NCBI RefSeq assembly: GCF_002211285.1 | Contig: NZ_LOKX01000012.1 | Location: forward strand, 1 to 64,000 | DNA length: 64,000 bases | Direction: 5' to 3' | Source of the DNA: Rhizobium sp. R635 | GTDB lineage: Bacteria > Pseudomonadota > Alphaproteobacteria > Rhizobiales > Rhizobiaceae | In this document: piece after piece, positions 1 to 8,371 of the stretch | Position numbering within the stretch: the stretch's first letter is position 1 | Layout of the letters: every line of letters begins with the position of its first letter | The notes under the pieces: generated by a model | Seen by the model: the letters and a program-made list of their open reading frames with translations, nothing else | What the model was told of the DNA's origin: nothing | Databases searched by the model: none | Translations under genes and position numbers: made by a program

Positions 1-856
1 CTAGGACGAATCGACATTCATCTGAGCCAGATCATCGCTGCGACGAGATATACGCAGCCTTTGAAGTGAATGGTTCTGCGGTCATAACGTGTGGCGAAAC
101 GACGGAAGTGCTTCATTCGGTTGAAGCAGCGTTCGATGCGGTTCCGCTGAATGTAGATGGTTTCATCGTGCGGTATGATGATTTTACGCGAGCGGTTTGA
201 GGGGATCACCGCCTCGGCTCCCATGCCGGCGATCGTTTCCCGCAAGGCATTGCTGTCATAGGCTTTATCGCCGAGTACGGCCTTGCCGACCTGCCCCTCC
301 AAAAGAGCCGGAGCTTGGGTAATATCTCCGGCCTGACCGGCGGTGACGATGAAACGCAATGGTCTGCCGAGCGCATCGGCCAGCATATGAATCTTGGTGG
401 TCAATCCACCTCTGGAACGCCCCAGCGCCTGATCCTTGGCCCCCCTTTTCCGGAGGCCGCCTGCTGATGGGCACGCACGATGGTGCTGTCGATCATCAGG
501 TACTGATTGTCCCGCTCAGCTGTCAGCGCATCGAAAACCCGCTCCCAGACTCCGGCATGGCACCAGCGACTGAACCGGCGATGGACCGTCTTCCACTTGC
601 CGTAGCGTTCCGGCAGGTCCCGCCAATGTGCCCCCGAGCGCAACACCCACAAACAGCCGTTCACAAACAACCGGTTGTCTGCTCCCGTCCTGCCTGGATC
701 GCCCGCCTTGCCAGGCAGCAAAGGCGCAATTCTCGACCATTGCGACTCGTTCAACTCGTATCGCTTCACCGCCATCAAGGCCTCCGTGCGTCACACGGGT
801 ACTCTATGAATCAGTGATCAACTGATTTGGGAATCCTGAATGTCGATTGGTCCTAG
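1..856 (-). mobile_element. IS5 family, IS427-group insertion sequence, apparently intact
   Basis: The two ends form a 20-base terminal inverted repeat with one mismatch: CTAGGACGAATCGACATTCA at 1-20 and TGAATGTCGATTGGTCCTAG at 837-856. Each end carries CTAG, which fits a TA target duplication (positions 2-3 and 854-855) in a CTAG target. The length of about 850 bp and the two-frame transposase on the minus strand are typical of the IS427 group. The element sits inside an EamA transporter gene whose 3' part follows directly. Its left flank lies at the very edge of the window, so the duplication cannot be fully verified. Confidence 0.9.
18..775 (-). CDS. IS427-type transposase made by -1 frameshift (orfA 775-401, orfB ending at 18)
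   Basis: This is a DDE transposase of the IS5 family. OrfA starts at the ATG at 775 (MAVKRYELNESQ) and stops at 401. It carries the helix-turn-helix/DUF4096-like start and the first catalytic Asp in YLMIDSTIV. OrfB supplies the second Asp (VLGDKAYDS) and the Glu (RNRIERCFNRMK). The frames join at the run A4G6 on the minus strand (plus positions 440-449). A -1 slip after the second GGG codon continues as GAKDQALGRSRGGLTTKIH, the conserved IS427 linker. The apparent ATG of orfB at 404 is internal to the family domain. Neither half has other lesions, so the element looks active. The frameshift itself is inferred from family behaviour and frame geometry. Confidence 0.9.
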
Positions 857-1575
857 CCCTCGTCTACCTCGCCATTTACCGGCCGATGCCGGAAAAGCGC
901 GATGTCTTCCGGCTCTCGGTCGCCGCCGTCCTCTTCATCGCCGCCTATGCGGTTCTGTTGAACACCGGCGAGCAGACGGTGGCGGCGGGGCCGGCAAGCT
1001 TCATCATCAATACCATGCCCGTTTTCACCGCGCTGATCGCCACATTCGCGCTCGGCGAACGCTTCGGACGCTGGGGCTGGGCGGGTACGGCGGTTTCCTT
1101 CGGCGGCGTGGCGCTGATTGCGCTTTCCTCTGATGGTGGCTTCAAGCTCGATCCGAACGCCGTGCTGATCCTTGGCGCAGCGCTCTGCTCCGCGATCGCC
1201 AGCGTATTGCAGAAGCCGCTGCTCGCTCGCCTGCCGGCGCTTGCCGTCACCGCCTGGATCCTGCTGATCGGCTCCGTGCCGCTCTTTCCGGCCGTCCCGG
1301 CGACGATCCGCGCGCTGGCCGCTGCACCGGCGGAAGTCAACTGGGGCGTTGCCTATCTCGTCATCTTCCCGACTGCGATCGGCTATCTCACCTGGGCCAT
1401 CGCCTTGAAGCGGCTGACGGCTGCGCGCGCCTCGAATTTTCTCTACGGCGTCCCGCCGGTCGCAACGCTGATCGGGTTCGTCTGGCTGGGCGAGACGCCG
1501 ACGGCGCTGGGTGCTGCCGGCGGCGTCATGGCGATCCTTGGCGTGCTCGTGGTCAACGTCATGCGGAAACGATAA
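857..1575 (+). pseudogene. EamA/DMT-superfamily permease, 5' end removed by the IS
   Basis: About 239 residues of a drug/metabolite-type transporter remain in frame, beginning [16 protein letters not shown] directly at the IS boundary. The family is usually near 300 residues with ten membrane helices in two EamA repeats. The missing 55-60 residues correspond to the first one or two helices. The C-terminal EamA repeat (window about 1140-1570) is complete, ending in a helix and [12 protein letters not shown] at 847 opens the same frame inside the IS terminal repeat, but it has no ribosome binding site and cannot restore the lost helices. The other half of the gene should lie just left of position 1. 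Substrate unknown. Confidence 0.85.
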
Positions 1576-1635
1576 CCGCGTTCATTTGGAGTGCGGAAGT
1601 TGGCCCACTGACAAATAGGCATTGCGCCGCCCTTC

Positions 1636-1666
1636 GCTTTCTTTAAAAACGAAAGCAGACCGAAAG
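1636..1666 (+). promoter_or_regulatory. candidate GlpR autoregulatory site upstream of glpR
   Basis: An inverted repeat GCTTTC/GAAAGC (1636-1641 and 1651-1656) is followed by a second CGAAAG at 1661, 11 bp after the first CGAAAG at 1650. TTCG/CGAA repeats are the usual recognition element of DeoR-family repressors, and the same core recurs before glpD. The second copy overlaps the AAGGGG ribosome binding region of glpR. Function is inferred. Confidence 0.4.
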
Positions 1667-1674
1667 GGGCGCCG

Positions 1675-2448
1675 ATGTTCTTGACCGACCGACAAACTGA
1701 AATCGTGGCGATTGCGAAATCGAGCGGCAGGGTTCTGGTCGAGGAGCTCGCCTCCCGCTTCTCGGTGACGCCGCAAACGATCCGCAAGGATCTGAACGAT
1801 CTCTGCGATGCGCAGGTGCTGACGCGCATCCATGGCGGCGCGACATTTCCGAGCGGAACGGAGAACGTCAAATACGAGGCGCGGCGCCAGATCGCCGCTT
1901 CGGAGAAGCAGGCGATCGGTATGGCGGCAGTCGAGCTGATCCCGAGCGGAGCCTCGCTCTTCATCAACATCGGAACGACGACCGAAGCGGTGGGCGAGGC
2001 GCTCGCCAATCACCACGAGCTGATGGTGATCACCAATAACATCAACGTTGCCAACAGGTTGCGTCTTTTTCCGGCAATCGAGGTGGTGATCGCCGGCGGC
2101 GTCGTGCGCGGCTCGGACGGCGGTATCGTCGGCGAAGCGGCGGTCGATTTCATCCGGCAGTTCAAGGTCGATTATGCCGTCATCGGCGCATCGGCAATCG
2201 ATATCGACGGCGCGCTCCTCGATTATGATTTTCGCGAAGTGAAGGTCGCGCAGGCGATCATCGCCAATGCCCGGCATGTCATCCTCGTGGCCGATTCGAC
2301 GAAATTCGAACGCACTGCGCCGGTTCGGATCGGCCAGCTTTCCCAGGTCCATACCTTCATTACGGACCACTGTCCGGTGCCGTCCATCCGCAATCTTTGC
2401 CTCGAAAACAATGTGAAGCTGATCGAAACGGCCAGCAGATCGCGCTAG
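1675..2448 (+). CDS. glpR: glycerol-3-phosphate regulon repressor, DeoR family
   Basis: The product is a 257-residue DeoR-type repressor. The N-terminal winged helix (residues about 20-50, VEELASRFSVTPQTIRKDL) and the HGGA hinge near residue 55 match GlpR. The C-terminal domain has the sugar-phosphate-isomerase-like fold that senses glycerol 3-phosphate (IGTTTEAV, ITNNINVA, VADSTKF). The start ATG follows AAAGGGG. It lies just upstream of glpD and the transporter genes in the same orientation and should repress them until glycerol 3-phosphate accumulates. The assignment rests on family motifs plus the complete glp context. Confidence 0.92.
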   Translation: MFLTDRQTEIVAIAKSSGRVLVEELASRFSVTPQTIRKDLNDLCDAQVLTRIHGGATFPSGTENVKYEARRQIAASEKQAIGMAAVELIPSGASLFINIGTTTEAVGEALANHHELMVITNNINVANRLRLFPAIEVVIAGGVVRGSDGGIVGEAAVDFIRQFKVDYAVIGASAIDIDGALLDYDFREVKVAQAIIANARHVILVADSTKFERTAPVRIGQLSQVHTFITDHCPVPSIRNLCLENNVKLIETASRSR

Positions 2449-2463
2449 GTCACGCGACTGAAA

Positions 2464-2516
2464 CAAACATTCGTTTGACATTCACATTCCTTTCGTTTTA
2501 ACTGTTATCACTTTCG
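2464..2516 (+). promoter_or_regulatory. glpD promoter with three helically phased TTCG boxes (candidate GlpR operator)
   Basis: TTCG occurs at 2470, 2492 and 2513, spaced 22 and 21 bp, so all three lie on one face of the helix. The first is part of a perfect inverted repeat CAAAC-N4-GTTTG (2464-2477). A TTGACA -35-like hexamer at 2475-2480 is followed 17-18 bp later by a weak -10 around 2498-2504, so bound repressor would cover the promoter. Spacing is read directly. GlpR binding is inferred. Confidence 0.5.
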
Positions 2517-2569
2517 CAATCGCGCAAGTTTTGTGCGATGCGAAATCAGCAGTGGGCTCGGAGGGGCAA

Positions 2570-4084
2570 TTGGGCCGGGAGATACACGACATATTCGTCA
2601 TTGGCGGCGGCATTAACGGCTGCGGCATTGCGCGCGATGCCGTCGGGCGCGGCTATTCCGTCGCGCTGGCGGAGATGAACGATTTCGCCTCCGGCACCTC
2701 GTCCGGCGCCACCAAGCTGATCCATGGCGGCCTGCGTTATCTCGAACATTACGAATTCCGCCTGGTGCGTGAATCGCTGATGGAGCGCGAGATCCTCTGG
2801 GCGATGGCGCCGCACATCATCTGGCCGCTGCGCTTCGTATTGCCTTATCACAAGGGCGGCATTCGCCCCGCCTGGCTGATCCGGCTCGGCCTCTTCCTTT
2901 ACGACCATCTCGGCGGCCGCAAGCTGCTGCCGGCGACTGATGTGCTCGACATGCGCAAGGACCCGGCCGGCAAGCCGCTGAAGGCGCTGTTCACGCGGGC
3001 GTTCGAATATTCCGACGGCTGGGTCGACGATGCCCGCATGGTTGTGCTGAACGCGCGCGACGCCGCCGACAAGGGGGCGACCGTCCTGCCGCGCACCAAG
3101 GTAGTCGCGGCGAGGCGCGAGAACGGCCTGTGGCATATCGAGACCGTCGATACCGTCACCGGGCGCAACGACAGCCATCAGGCCCGCATGCTGGTCAATG
3201 CCGCCGGTCCCTGGGTCGATCATGTCATCCGTTCCGCCTTCGGCCAGAACGAGGCCCGACACGTCCGTCTCGTTCAGGGCAGCCATATCGTCGTCAGGAA
3301 GAAGTTCGACGATCCCAGAGCCTATTTCTTCCAGAATCCCGACAACCGCATCATTTTCGCCATTCCCTATGAGGGCGACTTCACCCTGATCGGCACCACT
3401 GACCGGGACTACACCGCCGATCCCAAGGACGTCAGGATCTCCGAGGAGGAGACCGCCTACCTCTGCAACGCGGCTTCGGAATATTTCAAGGAGCCGGTGC
3501 GGCCGGAAGATATCGTCTGGACCTATTCGGCGGTCAGGCCGCTCTATGACGACGGCGCCTCGAAGGCGCAGGAGGCGACGCGTGATTATGTGCTGAAGCT
3601 GGAAGGCGAAGGCGGGGCTGCGCCGCTGCTCAACGTTTTCGGCGGCAAGCTTACCACCTATCGCCGGCTTTCCGAGCACGCGCTGGAGAAGATCGGCGCC
3701 GCGATCGGCGTCAAGGGCAGCCCGTGGACGGCAAAGAGCCATCTGCCGGGCGGCAATTTCGCGGTCCAGGGTTATGAAGGCGAAGTCGCCAAGTTGAAGC
3801 GGCGTTATCCCTTCCTTGCCGATCCGCATGCGCGCCGGCTGGTGCGCCGCTACGGCACCAGGGCCGAGACGCTGATCGGCGATGCCCGCGGCATCGAAGA
3901 CCTCGGGCAGCTGTTCGGCGGCGATCTTTACGAAGCCGAGGTCAAATACCTCGTCGAACATGAATGGGCCCGGCACGCCGAAGACGTGCTGTGGAGGAGA
4001 ACGAAGGATGGTCTGCGCCTTTCCAGGGAGCAGGCTCAGTCACTGGAGGAGTACATGGCTGCCATACCGGCGATGGCCGGATAA
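2570..4084 (+). CDS. glpD: glycerol-3-phosphate dehydrogenase (quinone-linked, FAD)
   Basis: GlpD oxidises glycerol 3-phosphate to dihydroxyacetone phosphate and passes electrons to the quinone pool at the inner membrane. The FAD-binding loop GGGINGCGIARDA starts about residue 12. SSGATKLIHGGLRYLEHYEFRLV, ALPY-type membrane-contact sequences and the terminal FGGKLTTYRRLSE block are typical of the family. I chose the TTG at 2570 because GGAGGGG sits about five bases upstream and the resulting 504 residues match the usual length of about 500. In-frame TTG 2531 and GTG 2552 would add a non-homologous leader. It is followed 42 bp later by the transporter operon. Confidence 0.93.
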   Translation: MGREIHDIFVIGGGINGCGIARDAVGRGYSVALAEMNDFASGTSSGATKLIHGGLRYLEHYEFRLVRESLMEREILWAMAPHIIWPLRFVLPYHKGGIRPAWLIRLGLFLYDHLGGRKLLPATDVLDMRKDPAGKPLKALFTRAFEYSDGWVDDARMVVLNARDAADKGATVLPRTKVVAARRENGLWHIETVDTVTGRNDSHQARMLVNAAGPWVDHVIRSAFGQNEARHVRLVQGSHIVVRKKFDDPRAYFFQNPDNRIIFAIPYEGDFTLIGTTDRDYTADPKDVRISEEETAYLCNAASEYFKEPVRPEDIVWTYSAVRPLYDDGASKAQEATRDYVLKLEGEGGAAPLLNVFGGKLTTYRRLSEHALEKIGAAIGVKGSPWTAKSHLPGGNFAVQGYEGEVAKLKRRYPFLADPHARRLVRRYGTRAETLIGDARGIEDLGQLFGGDLYEAEVKYLVEHEWARHAEDVLWRRTKDGLRLSREQAQSLEEYMAAIPAMAG

Positions 4085-4126
4085 GGCGGCGTGTGGTCCC
4101 CGCTGCGTGGAGGCAGGGGAATCGGA

Positions 4127-5206
4127 ATGCTGGAACTGCGAAACGCCGCCAAGATGGTGGGCGCGGACTATCATATCTATCCGACCGATCTGGTCCTCGA
4201 GCGCGGCACGCTGAACGTCCTGCTCGGGCCGACGCTGTCGGGCAAGACGTCGCTGATGCGGCTGATGGCCGGGCTCGACCGTCCGACCGCCGGCTCCGTC
4301 CATTTCGACGGCGTCGATGTCACCGGCATGCCGGTGCAGAAGCGCAACGTCGCCATGGTCTACCAGCAGTTCATCAATTATCCGGCGCTGACCGTTTACG
4401 AGAACATCGCCTCGCCGATGCGTATATCGGGCAAGGATGCGGCCACGATCGACCGCGAGGTGCGCAAGGCGGCCGAACTTCTCAAGCTCACGCCCTATCT
4501 CGACCGCACGCCGCTCAACCTGTCCGGCGGCCAGCAGCAGCGCACCGCGCTGGCGCGCGCGCTCGTCAAGAATGCCAGCCTCGTGCTGATGGACGAGCCG
4601 CTCGCCAACCTCGATTACAAGCTGCGTGAGGAACTGCGTGAAGAGCTGCCGAAGATCTTCGCCCAATCCGGCGCGATCTTCGTCTATGCCACGACCGAGC
4701 CTTCCGAGGCGCTCCTGCTCGGCGGCAATACGGCGACGCTGAACGAAGGCCGCGTGACCCAGTTCGGGCCGACGATCGATGTTTACCGCCGGCCTGCCGA
4801 CCTCGCCACCGCCGGCATCTTCGCCGACCCGCCGCTGAACACGCTCGACGTCACCAAATCCGGCAATGTCTTTACGCGTCCGGGCGGAGCAGCCCTTCCA
4901 GTTCCCCCGCATCTGGCTGCCGTGCCGGAGGGGCCGGTGACCATCGCTTTTCACCCGCATCATCTCGGCTTCAAGCCACAGACGGGTGACGCGGCCCGCC
5001 TGCAGGCGCGCACGCTGGTTTCGGAGATCACCGGTTCTGAGAGCTTCGTCCACCTGGAATATGACGGCGTGCGCTGGGTGATGCTGGCGCACGGGATTCA
5101 CGACATCGATCCCGACATGGAGATCGAGGCCTTCCTCGACACGCGCCACCTCTTGGCGTTCGGCGCCGACAGCCGCGCCATCGCTGCAGCCGAAAAGAAG
5201 GCATAG
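4127..5206 (+). CDS. glpS: glycerol ABC transporter ATPase GlpS
   Basis: This 359-residue MalK/UgpC-type ATPase belongs to the glycerol importer described in R. leguminosarum. It has Walker A GPTLSGKT (34-41), a canonical signature LSGGQ (132-136), Walker B with catalytic Glu (LVLMDEP, E157) and a C-terminal regulatory TOBE-like domain. The H-loop reads VYATTEPSEA instead of the usual VYVTHDQxEA, so the switch histidine is replaced by Thr190. The partner GlpT shows the complementary defect. The start at ATG 4127 was chosen over GTG 4091 because homology begins MLELRNAAK. It is first of six tightly spaced transport genes. Confidence 0.9.
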   Translation: MLELRNAAKMVGADYHIYPTDLVLERGTLNVLLGPTLSGKTSLMRLMAGLDRPTAGSVHFDGVDVTGMPVQKRNVAMVYQQFINYPALTVYENIASPMRISGKDAATIDREVRKAAELLKLTPYLDRTPLNLSGGQQQRTALARALVKNASLVLMDEPLANLDYKLREELREELPKIFAQSGAIFVYATTEPSEALLLGGNTATLNEGRVTQFGPTIDVYRRPADLATAGIFADPPLNTLDVTKSGNVFTRPGGAALPVPPHLAAVPEGPVTIAFHPHHLGFKPQTGDAARLQARTLVSEITGSESFVHLEYDGVRWVMLAHGIHDIDPDMEIEAFLDTRHLLAFGADSRAIAAAEKKA

Positions 5207-5215
5207 GAGAGCACA

Positions 5216-6286
5216 ATGGCACGCATTACGCTCGACCATATCCGCCACGCCTACGGAGCCAATCCGCAGACGGAGAATGATTATTCGCTGAAGGAAGTCG
5301 ACCACGAGTGGAACGACGGCGGCGCCTATGCGCTGCTCGGTCCTTCCGGCTGCGGCAAGACCACGCTGCTCAACATCATCTCCGGTCTGCTGCAGCCTTC
5401 GCATGGCCGCATCCTCTTCGACGGCAAGGATGTGACGAATCTTTCGACGCAGAGCCGCAACATCGCGCAGGTCTTCCAGTTCCCCGTCATCTACGACACG
5501 ATGACCGTTTACGACAATCTCGCTTTCCCCTTGCGCAACCGCGGCGTGGCGGAAGCCGATGTCGACCGGCGCGTCCGCGACATTCTCGAAATGATCGACC
5601 TTGCCGGCTGGGCCAAGCGCAAGGCGCAGGGGCTGACGGCGGATCAGAAGCAGAAGATCTCTCTCGGCCGCGGCCTGGTTCGCAATGACGTCAACGCCAT
5701 CCTGTTCGATGAGCCGCTGACCGTCATCGATCCGCATATGAAATGGGTGCTGCGCTCGCAGCTGAAGCGGCTGCACAAGCAGTTCGGCTTCACCATGGTC
5801 TACGTCACACACGACCAGACCGAAGCGCTGACCTTCGCCGAGAAGGTCGTCGTCATGTATGACGGCCAGATCGTTCAGATCGGCACGCCGGCCGAGCTTT
5901 TCGAGCGGCCGAGCCACACCTTCGTCGGCTATTTCATCGGTTCGCCAGGCATGAACGTCATGCCGGCGCAGATCGACGGCAGTGCCGTCAAGGTCGGAGA
6001 CGAGGTGCTGACGCTCGATTACGCGCCGAAGACCGCAGGCAGTTCCAAGACCGAGCTTGGCATCCGCCCCGAATTCATCCGTCTCGGACGGGAAGGCATG
6101 CAGGTCACCATCACCAAGGTCGAGGATATCGGCCGGCAGAAGATCGTACGCGCCCGCTTCGCCGGCCAGCCGATTGCGATCGTCGTGCAGGAGGATGCCG
6201 ACATCCCCACGGATGCCCGCGTCACCTTCGATCCGTCCGCCATCAGCATTTACGCCGACAGCTGGCGTGTCGGCAGGGAGGCCTGA
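5216..6286 (+). CDS. glpT: glycerol ABC transporter ATPase GlpT
   Basis: This is a 356-residue ATPase of the MalK family. Walker A GPSGCGKT (42-49), Walker B (ILFDEP, D165/E166) and the H-loop (VYVTHDQTEA, H199) are intact. The ABC signature is degenerate: LTADQ at 140-144 replaces LSGGQ, followed by KQKISLGRGL. With GlpS it probably forms a heterodimer with one canonical and one degenerate ATP site. It starts nine bases after glpS behind AGGAGA. This GlpT is an ABC subunit and is unrelated to the E. coli glycerol-3-phosphate antiporter of the same name. Confidence 0.9.
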   Translation: MARITLDHIRHAYGANPQTENDYSLKEVDHEWNDGGAYALLGPSGCGKTTLLNIISGLLQPSHGRILFDGKDVTNLSTQSRNIAQVFQFPVIYDTMTVYDNLAFPLRNRGVAEADVDRRVRDILEMIDLAGWAKRKAQGLTADQKQKISLGRGLVRNDVNAILFDEPLTVIDPHMKWVLRSQLKRLHKQFGFTMVYVTHDQTEALTFAEKVVVMYDGQIVQIGTPAELFERPSHTFVGYFIGSPGMNVMPAQIDGSAVKVGDEVLTLDYAPKTAGSSKTELGIRPEFIRLGREGMQVTITKVEDIGRQKIVRARFAGQPIAIVVQEDADIPTDARVTFDPSAISIYADSWRVGREA

Positions 6287-6289
6287 GAC

Positions 6290-7156
6290 ATGCAGAAGAC
6301 GTGGAACAACAAAGCCTGGTTTCTGGTCCTGCCGGTGCTGTTGCTGGTCGCCTTTTCGGCTGCCATCCCGCTGATGACCGTCGTCAACTATTCGGTCCAG
6401 GATACGTTCGGCAACAACGAGTTCTTCTGGGCGGGCACCGACTGGTTCGTCCAGACCCTGCATTCCGACCGCTTCTGGGAAGCGCTCGAACGCAACCTGC
6501 TCTTCTCCTTCATCATCCTGGCGCTTGAGATTCCGCTCGGCATCTTCATCGCGCTCAATATGCCGAAGAAGGGCATCGGCGTTCCCGTCTGCCTCGTTCT
6601 GATGGCGCTGCCGCTGCTCATTCCGTGGAATGTCGTCGGCACCATCTGGCAGGTCTTCGGACGCGTCGATATCGGCCTGCTCGGCCATACGCTCGAAGCG
6701 ATCGGCCTCGACTACAACTATGTCCGCGATCCGGTCGATGCCTGGGTCACCGTCATCGTCATGGACGTCTGGCACTGGACGAGCCTCGTCGTGCTGCTCT
6801 GCTATGCCGGCCTCGTCTCGATCCCCGACGCCTATTATCAGGCTGCGAAGATCGACGGCGCCTCGCGCTGGTCCGTATTCCGCTACATCCAGCTTCCGAA
6901 GATGAAGCGGGTGCTGCTGATCGCCGTGCTCCTGCGCTTCATGGACAGTTTCATGATCTATACCGAGCCTTTCGTCGTTACCGGCGGCGGTCCCGGCAAC
7001 TCGACCACCTTCCTGTCGATCGATCTCGTGAAGATGGCCGTCGGCCAGTTCGATCTCGGCCCCGCCGCGGCGATGTCGATCATCTACTTCCTGATCATCC
7101 TCTTGCTGTCATGGATCTTCTACACGGTCATGACCAGCAGCGACGCCAACGCCTGA
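6290..7156 (+). CDS. glpP: glycerol ABC transporter permease GlpP
   Basis: The 288-residue inner-membrane permease (binding-protein-dependent transport, CUT1 type) has six predicted helices. Its cytoplasmic EAA loop (PDAYYQAAKIDGASRWSVF) contacts the ATPases. It begins three bases after glpT and is followed by the second permease, so the channel is a GlpP/GlpQ heterodimer. ATG start, within one transcription unit. Confidence 0.9.
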   Translation: MQKTWNNKAWFLVLPVLLLVAFSAAIPLMTVVNYSVQDTFGNNEFFWAGTDWFVQTLHSDRFWEALERNLLFSFIILALEIPLGIFIALNMPKKGIGVPVCLVLMALPLLIPWNVVGTIWQVFGRVDIGLLGHTLEAIGLDYNYVRDPVDAWVTVIVMDVWHWTSLVVLLCYAGLVSIPDAYYQAAKIDGASRWSVFRYIQLPKMKRVLLIAVLLRFMDSFMIYTEPFVVTGGGPGNSTTFLSIDLVKMAVGQFDLGPAAAMSIIYFLIILLLSWIFYTVMTSSDANA

Positions 7157-7170
7157 GAAAGGAGAGATCC

Positions 7171-7998
<828 letters not shown>

Positions 7999-8011
7999 GG
8001 AGGAGACGGCC

Positions 8012-8293
8012 ATGACATTTTCCTGGATGGCCTGGACGCTGCCGACGGCGCTGTTCTTCCTGACGATCCTGGCGCTTCTGATCGCCATGAGCGTCTGGGA
8101 ATATTTTTCGCCGGGCGGCTCGCCGCGCACAGGCGTGCTGCGTTTCGAGACGACGCGCGGCGACCGGCTTTTCATTTCGCTGCTCGGCGCAGCGTTCATT
8201 CATCTTGCATGGCTTGGGCTCGCTGGGCCCAACCTGTGGTGGGCTCTTGCCATTTCCGTAGTCTACGCCATCGGCGTGTTCCGCTACGTGTGA
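8012..8293 (+). CDS. glpU: small membrane protein GlpU (DUF2160)
   Basis: This 93-residue protein with two to three hydrophobic helices (residues about 8-28 and 52-90) matches the DUF2160 proteins always found between the permease and binding-protein genes of this glycerol importer. AGGAGGAGA precedes the ATG. Its role in transport is not known. The strict gene order suggests an accessory membrane subunit. Confidence 0.8.
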   Translation: MTFSWMAWTLPTALFFLTILALLIAMSVWEYFSPGGSPRTGVLRFETTRGDRLFISLLGAAFIHLAWLGLAGPNLWWALAISVVYAIGVFRYV

Positions 8294-8371
8294 CGGCAAG
8301 GAGAAGACAGATGGCCGGGGGTACTGGCCGCCTGAGACGTGACTGCAATCGCAAACCCTTGGGAGGATAAT

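Noticed and set aside
847..856. TTG at 847 inside the IS end as a start for the EamA gene
   Set aside because: No ribosome binding site, and the product would lack the first membrane helices; the frame is open only by chance of the insertion.
2546..3976. Minus-strand open frame opposite glpD
   Set aside because: Low-complexity mirror translation; glpD motifs on the plus strand are complete.
4040..6775. Very long open frame on the minus strand opposite the glpD end, glpS, glpT and glpP
   Set aside because: It is a high-GC mirror frame with Asp/Arg/His/Gln-rich translation and no domain; the plus-strand genes are unambiguous.
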